Part shown: positions 33,215 through 41,590 of the stretch, in pieces
Numbering within the stretch: the first letter of the stretch is position 1
Layout of the letters: each line of letters begins with the position of its first letter
DNA from: an uncultured Rhodobacterales bacterium
GTDB taxonomy: Bacteria > Pseudomonadota > Alphaproteobacteria > Rhodobacterales > Rhodobacteraceae
Length of the DNA stretch: 64,000 nucleotides
Assembly: GCA_903845215.1 (NCBI GenBank)
Contig: CAIMWI010000006.1
Coordinates: 1-64,000 of the forward strand
Reading direction: 5' to 3'
Translations under genes and position numbers: made by a program
The notes under the pieces: model-generated
The model's database searches: none
Told to the model about the DNA's origin: nothing
What the model saw: the letters and a program-made list of their open reading frames with translations, nothing else

Positions 33215-34300
33215 ATGGCCCCGACGCGCGATATGGTGATGGCGGAACTGGCAAAGATTGCCACCCCAAGTGGGGGCAATCTGGTGCGCGACGATTTGGT
33301 GCGCGCCCTGACGATCGAGAGCGGTGTTGTGCGTTTCGTGATCGAAGCGCCCAGTGCCGATCTGGCCCGCGCTATGGCCGGGGCGCAACAGGCGGCCGAA
33401 TCCGCGCTGCGCCGATTAGAGGGTGTGACCGCAGTGCAGGTTGTTTTGACAGCCCACGGCCCTGCGGCCAAACCCGCTGCCGCGGCCGAAGTGCCCTCGC
33501 TGAAAGTCGGCGGCCATCCCACGCCGCATCAGGGTGGCCCTGCGCGGGTGTCTGGGGTGGATCGGATCATCGCCATCGCTTCCGGCAACGGGGGGGTGGG
33601 CAAATCGACCGTGGCGTCGAACCTTGCCGTCGCACTGGCGCGGCAGGGACGACGGGTGGGGCTATTGGATGCAGATATTTACGGACCCTCGCAACCGCGC
33701 ATGATGGGCGTGTCCAAACGTCCTGCCTCGCCCGATGGCAAGACAATTGAACCCTTGCACGCGCATGGCGTGACGATGATGTCGATTGGCCTCATGCTGA
33801 AAGAGGATGAAGCCGTGATCTGGCGTGGCCCGATGCTGATGGGCGCCTTGCAGCAACTGATCAACCAAGTGGCGTGGGGACGGTTGGATGTGCTGGTGAT
33901 CGACCTGCCGCCGGGCACGGGTGATGTGCAACTGACACTGGCGCAGCGCACCCATCTGACGGGGGCCATCGTTGTGTCGACCCCGCAAGACGTGGCCCTG
34001 CTGGATGCCCGCAAGGCGCTGGATATGTTTGACAAGCTCAAAGTCCCTGTGCTGGGCCTGATCGAGAATATGTCGACCTATATCTGCCCCAATTGCGGGC
34101 ATGAGGCCCATATCTTTGGTCACGGTGGTGTTGCGGCCGAGGCAATCAAGTTGAACTTGCCCTTTTTGGGCGAATTGCCCTTGAACCTAGACGTGCGGAT
34201 CGCCGGCGATGCGGGCACACCCATCGCCGCCACCGACAGCCCCTTGGCGGAACCCTATGTCCGCTTGGCGCGCCGGTTGATTGACGGTGGCATGGGCTGA
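33215..34300 (+). CDS. Mrp/ApbC-family Fe-S cluster carrier ATPase with altered P-loop
   Basis: A 361-residue P-loop protein for iron-sulfur cluster delivery. An N-terminal DUF59 (MIP18-like) domain covers about residues 1-80; a Pro/Ala-rich linker follows; the ATPase domain starts near 115. The deviant Walker A should read GKGGVGKS, but here it is GNGGVGKST, so the signature Lys is Asn125. Walker B-like VLVIDLPPGTGDVQLTL and the cluster-binding CPNCG motif (about residue 290) are intact. ATG at 33215 has AGGAG. It lies between the DUF1127 locus (divergent) and mraZ. Confidence 0.92.
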   Translation: MAPTRDMVMAELAKIATPSGGNLVRDDLVRALTIESGVVRFVIEAPSADLARAMAGAQQAAESALRRLEGVTAVQVVLTAHGPAAKPAAAAEVPSLKVGGHPTPHQGGPARVSGVDRIIAIASGNGGVGKSTVASNLAVALARQGRRVGLLDADIYGPSQPRMMGVSKRPASPDGKTIEPLHAHGVTMMSIGLMLKEDEAVIWRGPMLMGALQQLINQVAWGRLDVLVIDLPPGTGDVQLTLAQRTHLTGAIVVSTPQDVALLDARKALDMFDKLKVPVLGLIENMSTYICPNCGHEAHIFGHGGVAAEAIKLNLPFLGELPLNLDVRIAGDAGTPIAATDSPLAEPYVRLARRLIDGGMG

Positions 34301-34324
34301 ACCGGAGTTTCGCGTTTGCAAAGC

Positions 34325-34352
34325 GGCCCCGCGCCTGAACCGGGGGCTTTTT
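34325..34352 (+). terminator. Intrinsic terminator after the mrp-like gene
   Basis: GCCCC / GGGGC stem with a CG-rich loop followed by TTTTT, about 25 bp after the stop. Confidence 0.55.
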
Positions 34353-34414
34353 CGACCTGCCGTGCCCTTTGCAGAGTATTTTTGCAAAGGCAAAGCCCTG
34401 TAGCAGCCTTTTAG

Positions 34415-34450
34415 GGGGTGATTCGCGGAAATAGTCCGGGAAATCACCCC
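34415..34450. other. Perfect 9-bp inverted repeat in the gap before mraZ
   Basis: GGGGTGATT and AATCACCCC separated by 18 bases. No T-run follows on either strand. It could be an operator or an RNA hairpin; nothing identifies it. The following 34451-34640 stretch is AT-richer than the genome average and I see no gene in it. Confidence 0.5.
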
Positions 34451-34643
34451 ACCGAGATGGGAAACAGGCCAGAAAGCGGTCTTTTCGGCAAAAAGTGATC
34501 AGCAGTTAAAATCTGTGCTGGTTGCGAGTTTCTAAATATAGAGAAAAGAGATGATTTTGGCACAATATATAGAAATCTGACGTGCCCTGATTGTGATGAT
34601 TTTTCATTCTCGCCAAAAGTGGGGCGTTTTCCCAAGATTTCCC

Positions 34644-34672
34644 TTGAAAAGGGGGTCCATCCCGTCCATAAA
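34644..34672 (+). promoter_or_regulatory. Candidate promoter of the mraZ leader RNA
   Basis: TTGAAA (34644-34649) and CATAAA (34667-34672) with 17-bp spacing; transcription would start near 34680. Start to terminator would then be about 213 nt. Confidence 0.5.
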
Positions 34673-34679
34673 GAATAGC

Positions 34680-34892
34680 AAGAGACGGGCAGCTTCTTAG
34701 GGCGGACGATACGACCCAAAATAAAAGAGCCAGAGGCAGGTTCATCAGGCTCCCTTCTTGAAAGAAAAAATGAATCCGGCGCGCGGCGCGACCTACGTCT
34801 CCCCCAAGGCGGCGCGCGAAGCTGGACGCCCAGCGATGGGACAGACGGCGGACCTGGCAGTGGCAGCAGCAGGGTCCGCCGTATTTTGTTTT
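34680..34892 (+). ncRNA. UpsM-like small RNA from the mraZ (dcw cluster) 5' leader
   Basis: In Rhodobacter sphaeroides the division/cell-wall cluster is preceded by an abundant small RNA, UpsM, made by termination of the mraZ leader. Here the same position holds a candidate promoter, a structured GC-rich leader and a strong intrinsic terminator ending at 34892, 38 bp before mraZ. The implied length is close to the roughly 200 nt I recall for UpsM. Identification is by position and architecture, not by alignment. Transcripts reading through would express the cell-wall genes. Confidence 0.65.
34845..34892 (+). terminator. Strong intrinsic terminator/attenuator upstream of mraZ
   Basis: Perfect 10-bp stem ACGGCGGACC / GGTCCGCCGT (34845-34854, 34873-34882) with an 18-base loop, then ATTTTGTTTT. 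It sits in front of mraZ rather than behind a gene, so it makes a short leader RNA and sets read-through into the operon. Confidence 0.8.
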
Positions 34893-34929
34893 ACGCCCAA
34901 ACATGGGCCAGATGGAGGCGCGTTGCGCC

Positions 34930-35436
34930 GTGGCGACAGAGACGTTCAGGGGCGAACACTACCTGAAGGTAGATTCCAAGGGCCGCGTGATGCTGCCGGC
35001 CCCATTTCGTCATGTCTTTGATCTTGCAGATAAACCAAGTGCTGGCGCCGGTTTTCAGATGCTGTTGGTTTACGGCGGAAGCGATCGGCCTTTTGTCGAG
35101 GGCTACACCCAAGCGGGTGCTGAGGATCTAGACCGCAGGATCAGCCAATTGCCGATGGGTTCGGAAGAGTACGATCTGGCAAATGCTATTTTCTATGAAC
35201 AATCCGTTGGTGTAGAAACCGACAAGGATGGCCGGTTTAGCCCACCGCTTCAGGTGCGCGAAAAACTGGATTTGCCCAAGGACGAGGTCGAGGTGGTCTT
35301 TATCGGCTCGAAACACAGTTTTCGGATGTGGCGTGCCGATACATATCTTGCCCAGCGCAAGCCCGCGATCCGGGCTTTGGAAACCAAGCTTTTGGCAGGG
35401 GCGGATCCGCTTTCGCTGCTGAAGAACACCGTCTAG
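34930..35436 (+). CDS. mraZ: Transcriptional regulator MraZ
   Basis: A 168-residue SpoVT/AbrB-type DNA-binding protein, the autoregulator of the division/cell-wall cluster. Two MraZ repeats are seen: FRGEHYLKVDSKGRVMLPAPFR at the N-terminus (KVDSKGRVMLP) and a second with ETDKDGRFSPPLQVRE (about residue 95). GTG at 34930 puts the family beginning (ATETFRGE) at the start, with TGGAGG 11 bases upstream; ATGs at 34903 and 34912 would add a non-conserved extension and overlap the ribosome site. It is followed 9 bp later by rsmH. Confidence 0.9.
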   Translation: MATETFRGEHYLKVDSKGRVMLPAPFRHVFDLADKPSAGAGFQMLLVYGGSDRPFVEGYTQAGAEDLDRRISQLPMGSEEYDLANAIFYEQSVGVETDKDGRFSPPLQVREKLDLPKDEVEVVFIGSKHSFRMWRADTYLAQRKPAIRALETKLLAGADPLSLLKNTV

Positions 35437-35445
35437 GGGGAGAAT

Positions 35446-36462
35446 GTGCAAGAAAGCGATCCCACATCTGGTCGCAAGGCACATATTCCAGTTTTGCTGC
35501 GGCCTTTGCTGGCGGCTGTGGCGCCTATTTCGGGTGTTTGGCTTGATGGCACCTTTGGTGCAGGCGGCTATGCGCGCGGCCTGTTAGAGGCGGGGGCCGA
35601 TAAAGTTATCGGCATCGACCGCGACCCTTTGGCGCATCAGATGGCCGCTGCTTGGGCGGGTGAGTTTGGCACGCGCCTGCGCTTGGAAGAGGGTACATTT
35701 TCCGACCTTGATGCTTTGGCGGGCGAACCTTTGGACGGGGTTGTCTTGGATCTTGGCATCTCCTCGATGCAGATCGACCAGCCAGAGCGCGGGTTTTCCT
35801 TTCAAAAAGATGGTCCCTTGGATATGCGGATGAGCCAGAAAGGCCCTTCTGCCGCCGATTTGGTAAACCATGCCTCTGAAGCCGAGATTGCCGATATTCT
35901 TTATCTTTACGGCGAAGAACGCGCCTCGCGCCGCATCGCGCGGGCGATTGTAGAACATGCTGCCAAGACGCCGTTTGCCACCACGTTACAGTTGGCCGAA
36001 GTGATCGCCCGCTGCCTGCCGCGCCCAAAGCCCGGCCAAAGCCACCCCGCAACCCGCAGCTTTCAGGCCCTGCGAATTGCCGTTAATGCAGAGTTTACCG
36101 AATTGGCCCAAGGGCTTGCAGCGGCCGAGCGGGCGCTGAAAGCTGGTGGGCTTTTGGCGGTTGTGACCTTTCACAGTCTGGAAGACCGAATCGTCAAACG
36201 CTTTTTGCAATTGGCCTCGGGCACCGAATCTAATACCAACCGCTATGCCCCCGCCCGGGCGGAAACGACGGCGCGCTTTACTTTGATGACCAAGCGGGCC
36301 ATTGACCCCGACGCGCAAGAACTGGCTGAAAATCCCCGTGCGCGATCGGCCAAGTTGCGTATCGCGCGGCGAACCGATGCGCCGCCGCAAGCCATCGCCA
36401 TGGCTGACATTGACGTTCCACTGACCCCTAAGCCAACCTCTGCCCGCAAAGGAGGCCGCTGA
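35446..36462 (+). CDS. rsmH: 16S rRNA (cytosine(1402)-N4)-methyltransferase RsmH
   Basis: A 338-residue SAM-dependent methyltransferase (MraW). Seen: the opening [28 protein letters not shown] (SAM motif I, about residue 28), [22 protein letters not shown] (about residue 95), [15 protein letters not shown] and the late [13 protein letters not shown]-type segment ([14 protein letters not shown], about residue 240). It starts with GTG at 35446 with a GGGGGA site just before it. ftsL begins at the next base after its stop. Confidence 0.95.
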   Translation: MQESDPTSGRKAHIPVLLRPLLAAVAPISGVWLDGTFGAGGYARGLLEAGADKVIGIDRDPLAHQMAAAWAGEFGTRLRLEEGTFSDLDALAGEPLDGVVLDLGISSMQIDQPERGFSFQKDGPLDMRMSQKGPSAADLVNHASEAEIADILYLYGEERASRRIARAIVEHAAKTPFATTLQLAEVIARCLPRPKPGQSHPATRSFQALRIAVNAEFTELAQGLAAAERALKAGGLLAVVTFHSLEDRIVKRFLQLASGTESNTNRYAPARAETTARFTLMTKRAIDPDAQELAENPRARSAKLRIARRTDAPPQAIAMADIDVPLTPKPTSARKGGR

Positions 36463-36837
36463 ATGCGACCTTTCTTGTCGATCTTATCTTTCATCGCGAT
36501 GATGGCTTTTGCCTTTTGGGCCTACCGCGAAAACTATGCGACCCAGACGCAGTTGAAAGAGATGTCTCGTGTGCAAAACCAAATCGCGGCCCTCCGCGAC
36601 GAGATTGCGATGCAAAAGGCCGAATGGGCCTATCTTAACCGTCCGACGCGCCTGCGCGATCTGGCCGCGATGAATTTTGACAGGCTGGGTTTGATGCCCA
36701 TGGCCCCCCTACAACTGGCGACTGCGTCCGATGTGGCCATGCCCCTGCCGGGCCCCTTGCTGATCACCGGACAAGCCCAGCCGGATGGCACCCTAAGCCA
36801 GGTTCTGGTCAGCCCGGAGGGAGAGCAAATTCCATGA
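36463..36837 (+). CDS. ftsL: Cell division protein FtsL
   Basis: A 124-residue bitopic membrane protein: one N-terminal membrane span (FLSILSFIAMMAFAFWAY), then a coiled-coil periplasmic region (LKEMSRVQNQIAALRDEIAMQ) as in FtsL/DivIC, which links FtsQ and FtsB to the FtsWI synthase. Sequence conservation of FtsL is low, so position between rsmH and ftsI and this layout carry the call. ATGA overlap with ftsI. Confidence 0.85.
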   Translation: MRPFLSILSFIAMMAFAFWAYRENYATQTQLKEMSRVQNQIAALRDEIAMQKAEWAYLNRPTRLRDLAAMNFDRLGLMPMAPLQLATASDVAMPLPGPLLITGQAQPDGTLSQVLVSPEGEQIP

Positions 36838-38642
36838 TCCGCACGCCGCTGCGTCCTTTGGCCCGGATTTTGGATGCCCGCGCCAAGGGGCAAAATCCGG
36901 ATGTGATCGAAAAAGAAAATCTTGCAGCGCGCAATGATGCCTTGCGCGATACCTCTCGGGCGCGGGCGGAAAATCGTTTGATTTGGTTGGCCCTTTGCTT
37001 TTTTGCGACCTTCGCCGTGATCGCGGTGCGCATGGGCACACTTGCGGCTTCGACCCCAACCGAACCACGCGCCGCCGCGGGTGGATCCGAAATTACGGCC
37101 CAACGCGCTGAAATCTTGGACAGAAACGGGCGGATTTTGGCCACCAACATGCTGACCTATTCGCTTTATGTTCAGCCACGCGATTTGGTGGATCCGGCCA
37201 AGACAGCCACGGCTTTGGCCGAAATATTCCCTGAACTTAATGCACAAGACCTTCAGCGTCGCTTCACGGATGGGCGCAGCTTTTTGTGGGTGCGCAAAGT
37301 GCTGTCGCCTGAGCAAAAGCAAAGGGTGCATGAAATTGGGGATCCGGGCTTGTTTTTTGGCCCGCGTGAAATGCGTTTGTACCCAAATGGTACCTTGGCC
37401 GCCCATATTTTGGGGGGAACTGCCTTTGGCTCAGAAGGGGTTAATGCCGCCCAAGTTATTGGCACGGCCGGTTTAGAAGCAGCGCTAGAGCCGCGTCTAA
37501 GCGACCCGGCGCAATCCGCCACGCCTGTAACCTTGTCCATCGACCTGACCTTGCAAGCAACGGTCGAAGAGGTGCTGCTGACCGGCATGACCACGCTGCA
37601 TGCCAAGGGCGCAGCAGCGATTTTGATGGATGTCCATAGCGGGGAAATTCTGGCCATGGCCAGCTTGCCCAACTTTGACCCCAATGATCGCAATGCCACT
37701 AGCGCAACGCGCGACCCTTCGGACAACCCGCTGTTCAACCGCGCGGTGCAGGGGGTTTACGAGTTGGGCTCGACCTTCAAGATCTTCGCCGCTGCTCAAG
37801 CTATGGATATTGGGCTGGCCACGCCCGAAACACAGATCGATACCGCCAAACCGTTTCGGGTGGGGCGCTTTCCAATCAACGAGTTTGACGGCCACAACTA
37901 TGGGCCGACAAAAAGCCTGTCAGATGTGATTGCTGTTTCGTCAAACATTGGGGCAGCCCATCTAGGATTGATGATTGGGGGCGAACGACAGAAGGTTTTT
38001 CTTAAAAGCTTGGGCCTTTTGGACGCGCCAATCATCGAATTGACCGAGGCGCGTTCTGCGCGGGCCATGTTTCAATCCCCATGGAACGACGTTGTGACGG
38101 TCACCGCCTCTTACGGGCATGGCGTGGCCACCAGTCTTTTGAACCTTGCTGCTGCTTATGCAGCCCTTAGCAACGGGGGCACCAAGGTAACGCCCACCTT
38201 GCTGCATTCAGACAACCACACCCTTGGCCCGCGTGTTGTAAGCGAGCAGACCTCGAAGGACAGCGTCTTGATGATGCGCCGCGTTGTCACCGACGGGACG
38301 GCAACTTTTGCCAACGTGCCCGGCTATCAGGTCGCGGGAAAAACGGGGACAGCCGAAAAGCCCAAGAAAGATGGCCGTGGCTATGACAAAGAGAAGGTGA
38401 TCAACACCTTCGCCTCGGTTTTTCCCGCCAGCGACCCGCGCTATGTTTTGGTCGTGACGCTGGATGAGCCGGTAGAAACCGCTGGTCCCACGCCCTTGCG
38501 CACGGCAGGATACACCGCCGTGCCAGTCGCGGCAGAGATCATCCGCCGCATCGGGCCTTTGGTCGGGCTACGCCCACAGTTCGAAGATACCAGCCTGGCG
38601 GCGATCAATGCCCCGCCCCAAAAGCCTGTTGCGCAGGAGTAA
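36834..38642 (+). CDS. ftsI: Peptidoglycan D,D-transpeptidase FtsI (PBP3)
   Basis: A 602-residue class B penicillin-binding protein for septal crosslinking. A basic cytoplasmic tail (about 1-45) is followed by a membrane anchor (LIWLALCFFATFAVIAVRM), a pedestal domain and the transpeptidase domain. Active-site motifs: nucleophile Ser in ELGSTFKIFAA (about residue 312), SSNIGAAHLG (about residue 366) and KTGTAEKPKK (about residue 502). Overlaps ftsL by 4 bp and abuts murE. Confidence 0.95.
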   Translation: MIRTPLRPLARILDARAKGQNPDVIEKENLAARNDALRDTSRARAENRLIWLALCFFATFAVIAVRMGTLAASTPTEPRAAAGGSEITAQRAEILDRNGRILATNMLTYSLYVQPRDLVDPAKTATALAEIFPELNAQDLQRRFTDGRSFLWVRKVLSPEQKQRVHEIGDPGLFFGPREMRLYPNGTLAAHILGGTAFGSEGVNAAQVIGTAGLEAALEPRLSDPAQSATPVTLSIDLTLQATVEEVLLTGMTTLHAKGAAAILMDVHSGEILAMASLPNFDPNDRNATSATRDPSDNPLFNRAVQGVYELGSTFKIFAAAQAMDIGLATPETQIDTAKPFRVGRFPINEFDGHNYGPTKSLSDVIAVSSNIGAAHLGLMIGGERQKVFLKSLGLLDAPIIELTEARSARAMFQSPWNDVVTVTASYGHGVATSLLNLAAAYAALSNGGTKVTPTLLHSDNHTLGPRVVSEQTSKDSVLMMRRVVTDGTATFANVPGYQVAGKTGTAEKPKKDGRGYDKEKVINTFASVFPASDPRYVLVVTLDEPVETAGPTPLRTAGYTAVPVAAEIIRRIGPLVGLRPQFEDTSLAAINAPPQKPVAQE

Positions 38643-40133
38643 ATGCCTATGCCTGCGCCTCGTCCGAAACTTTTATCACATATGGGCCTGTCAGCGCGCG
38701 GCGGGCGCGATCCGCAGATCGTGGGTTTGACGGCCGACAGCCGTGCCGTGCGGCCGGGCTTCGTGTTCGCGGCCTTGCCAGGATCGGCGCTGCATGGGGC
38801 CAGCTATATCCCGGCAGCGATCGAGGCTGGCGCTGCGGCCATCTTGACCGATGCCAAGGGGGCCGCCCTTGCCAAAGACGCCCTAGATGCCACCGAGGTG
38901 GCACTTGTGGTGGCAGAAGACCCGCGCGAAGTTTTGGCCCGCGCCGCTGCCCTTTGGTATGGGGGGCAGCCAGCGACCATGGTGGCGGTGACGGGCACCA
39001 ATGGCAAAACCTCGACCGCGACCTTTTGTCGTCAGATTTGGATGCAGCTGGGCCATGCTGCCATCAACATCGGCACCACAGGGGTCGAAGGGGCATGGTC
39101 GGCCCCGTCTTCGCACACCACGCCAGACCCGTTAAGCTTGCACCACATGCTGGCCAATGCCGCCGCACAAGGCGTCACCCATGCGGCGATGGAAGCGTCA
39201 AGCCACGGGTTGGATCAACGCCGGATGGAGGGTGTGCGCCTTAAGGCTGCCGGCTTTACCAATTTCACCCAAGATCACCTAGACTATCACAAGACCTTTG
39301 ACGCCTATTTCGCCGCCAAAGCCGGGCTCTTCAACCGCCTTTTGCCGCCCGATGGCACAGCGGTGATCAATTTGGATGATCCCAAGGGTGCCGATTTGGC
39401 CGAAATGGTGCGATTTAAGGGGCAAGGGCTGATCACTGTTGGCCACGCGCGAACGGCGGATCTGCGGCTGCTGGCGCAGCGTTTTGACGCCACAGGTCAA
39501 GATTTGCGCTTGTTGTTTCAGGGCGTTACCTATCAAATCCGCTTGTCGCTGATCGGCGGGTTTCAGGCGGAAAATGTGGCCCTTGCTGCGGCTTTGGTGA
39601 TCGCGGCTGGTGAACGCGCCGGTGATGTCATGGCCACCTTGCCCGCGCTGACCGGCGTGCGCGGGCGCATGCAATTGGCCGCAACCCGCAAAAACGGCGC
39701 TTCGGTCTTTGTCGATTATGCCCATACGCCTGACGCGATCGCCACCGCGTTACAGGCCCTGCGCCCGCATGTCTTGGGGCGAATCGTGATCGTTTTTGGC
39801 GCAGGCGGCGACCGCGATACCTCTAAGCGGCCACTCATGGGACAAGCGGCGCAAGCCCATGCCGATGTGCTTTTTGTGACAGATGATAACCCCCGAAGCG
39901 AAGACCCGGCCTTGATCCGCGCGTCGATCCTGCAGGCCTGCCCTGATGCCGCGAATGTGGGTGACCGGGCAGAGGCGATTTTGCGCGGGGTTGATGCGCT
40001 GGGACCAGGGGATGCTTTGCTGATCGCGGGCAAGGGGCATGAGACGGGCCAGATCATCAAGGGGGATATCTACCCCTTTGACGATGTCGAACAGGCCAGC
40101 ATCGCCGTCGCCGCCTTGGATGGTGTGATATGA
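38643..40133 (+). CDS. murE: UDP-MurNAc-tripeptide synthetase MurE (meso-DAP adding)
   Basis: A 496-residue Mur ligase. ATP loop TGTNGKTSTATFCRQI (about residue 118), then IGTTGVEGAWS, EASSHGLDQRR (about residue 180), FTQDHLDYHK, YAHTPDAIATAL (about residue 360), and TDDNPRSEDP (about residue 417), the DNPR motif of meso-diaminopimelate-specific MurEs. Starts at the base after the ftsI stop with CAGGAG upstream; a second Met at 38649 is possible. Overlaps murF by ATGA. Confidence 0.95.
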   Translation: MPMPAPRPKLLSHMGLSARGGRDPQIVGLTADSRAVRPGFVFAALPGSALHGASYIPAAIEAGAAAILTDAKGAALAKDALDATEVALVVAEDPREVLARAAALWYGGQPATMVAVTGTNGKTSTATFCRQIWMQLGHAAINIGTTGVEGAWSAPSSHTTPDPLSLHHMLANAAAQGVTHAAMEASSHGLDQRRMEGVRLKAAGFTNFTQDHLDYHKTFDAYFAAKAGLFNRLLPPDGTAVINLDDPKGADLAEMVRFKGQGLITVGHARTADLRLLAQRFDATGQDLRLLFQGVTYQIRLSLIGGFQAENVALAAALVIAAGERAGDVMATLPALTGVRGRMQLAATRKNGASVFVDYAHTPDAIATALQALRPHVLGRIVIVFGAGGDRDTSKRPLMGQAAQAHADVLFVTDDNPRSEDPALIRASILQACPDAANVGDRAEAILRGVDALGPGDALLIAGKGHETGQIIKGDIYPFDDVEQASIAVAALDGVI

Positions 40134-41590
40134 CCCAACCACTATGGACCTCGACCGATGCGGTGGCCGCCACGGGGGGCACCAGCACTTGTCCTTGGGC
40201 AGCCAGTGGCGTTTCCATCGATACCCGCACCCTGCAGAAGGGTGATCTTTTCGTCGCCCTTAAAGACATCCGGGATGGACATGAGTTTGTCGCCCAAGCT
40301 CTGTCAAAGGGGGCGGCTGCAGCCGTCGTCAGCCATATTCCTGACGGGCTAGACCCCTCCGCCGCGCTTTTGATTGTGCCTGATGTCTTGGCGGCCTTGA
40401 CGGCGCTTGGGGCGGCGGGTCGTGCGCGTAGCACGGCAAAAGTGGTGGGGGTGACAGGATCGGTCGGCAAAACCTCGACCAAGGAAATGCTGCGGGCGAT
40501 TTTGGCAGGACAAGGGCGGGTTCACGCGGCCGAAGCAAGTTACAACAACCATTGGGGCGTGCCCCTGACCTTGGCGCGCATGGCCCAAGATGCCGAATTT
40601 GCCGTGATCGAGATTGGCATGAACCACCCCGGCGAGATCGCCCCCCTTGCCCGCTTGGCTCGCCCCCATGTGGCCTTGATCACCACGGTTGCGGCAGCCC
40701 ATCTCGAGGCCTTTGCCGACATTGCAGGCATCGCCCGCGAAAAGGCTGCAATTTTTGAAGGCTTGGATGAAGGTGGCACCGCCGTGCTGCCCGCCGATCT
40801 TGAAACAACGCCGCTGTTGCAAGAGGTTGCTGACCGCAGGGCCGCCCAGATCCACACCTTCGGTTCCAGTACCAACGCAGAGTATCACCTGACTTCGGCC
40901 ACGTTGGGCGAGGCTGTTACCATTGTGCGCGCCGAACGTGCGGGGGTGCCGTTTTTGTTCAAGGTCCGCTCTGCAGGGCGGCACTTTGCCTTTAACGGGC
41001 TGGCGGCTTTGGCTGTGGCCGATGCTTTGGGCCTAGACCGTGCCATCGCAGCCACCGACCTTGGCCTTTGGGCGCCGCCCGCCGGACGTGGCACGCGCGA
41101 GCGTATTTTGCGCGACAGGTTGGAGGATGAGGGCTTTGATCTGATTGATGATGCCTTTAACGCCAACCCGGCCTCTATGGGCGCAGCCCTTGATGTTTTG
41201 ATTGCCGCAAAACCGCAAAACGGGCCCGGCCGCATCGCGCAGGGGCGGCGCATCGCCATTTTGGGGGATATGCTGGAACTGGGCCCGAGCGAACAGGCTT
41301 TGCATCTGGCAATCGCCGATCACCGCGGGCTAGAGCAGATTGCAACGATACACTGTGTCGGGCCCCGTATGCGCGCACTTCACGCCGCTTTGCCGCGCGC
41401 CCAACGTGGCCAATGGGTGGCCGAAGCAAAAGACTTACTGCCCCGCCTACGCAGCCTTGTCGATGCGGGCGATGTGGTGCTGGTCAAAGGATCCAAGGGG
41501 ATCAAAGTATCACTTCTCGTTGACGGCTTGCGCAAATTAGGCCACTCGGTCGCGACGCAAGAACTTGGCCAGATGTTCGGAGGGGAATAA
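40130..41590 (+). CDS. murF: UDP-MurNAc-tripeptide--D-alanyl-D-alanine ligase MurF
   Basis: A 486-residue Mur ligase adding the D-Ala-D-Ala dipeptide. ATP loop VTGSVGKTSTKEMLRAIL (about residue 107), NNHWGVPLTLARM (about residue 139), EIGMNHPGEIAPLARLARPHVA (about residue 161), DDAFNANPASMGAALD (about residue 343) and LGDMLELG (about residue 380) are all family motifs. mraY begins directly after its stop. Confidence 0.95.
   Translation: MTQPLWTSTDAVAATGGTSTCPWAASGVSIDTRTLQKGDLFVALKDIRDGHEFVAQALSKGAAAAVVSHIPDGLDPSAALLIVPDVLAALTALGAAGRARSTAKVVGVTGSVGKTSTKEMLRAILAGQGRVHAAEASYNNHWGVPLTLARMAQDAEFAVIEIGMNHPGEIAPLARLARPHVALITTVAAAHLEAFADIAGIAREKAAIFEGLDEGGTAVLPADLETTPLLQEVADRRAAQIHTFGSSTNAEYHLTSATLGEAVTIVRAERAGVPFLFKVRSAGRHFAFNGLAALAVADALGLDRAIAATDLGLWAPPAGRGTRERILRDRLEDEGFDLIDDAFNANPASMGAALDVLIAAKPQNGPGRIAQGRRIAILGDMLELGPSEQALHLAIADHRGLEQIATIHCVGPRMRALHAALPRAQRGQWVAEAKDLLPRLRSLVDAGDVVLVKGSKGIKVSLLVDGLRKLGHSVATQELGQMFGGE

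Noticed and set aside
34506-34745. 79-codon minus-strand frame with GGGAG before its ATG, opposite the UpsM-like leader
   Set aside because: A hydrophobic N-terminus and a ribosome site make it tempting, but codon use is poor and it lies antisense to a structured leader; kept only as a remote possibility.
34835-34872. Possible MraZ box (TGGGA/TGGCA repeats) upstream of mraZ
   Set aside because: Spacing does not fit the 10-bp-period repeats known for MraZ sites; the bases are explained by the terminator hairpin.
34758-35021. 87-codon plus-strand frame overlapping the mraZ terminator and start
   Set aside because: It crosses a strong intrinsic terminator and overlaps mraZ in another frame; no family likeness.
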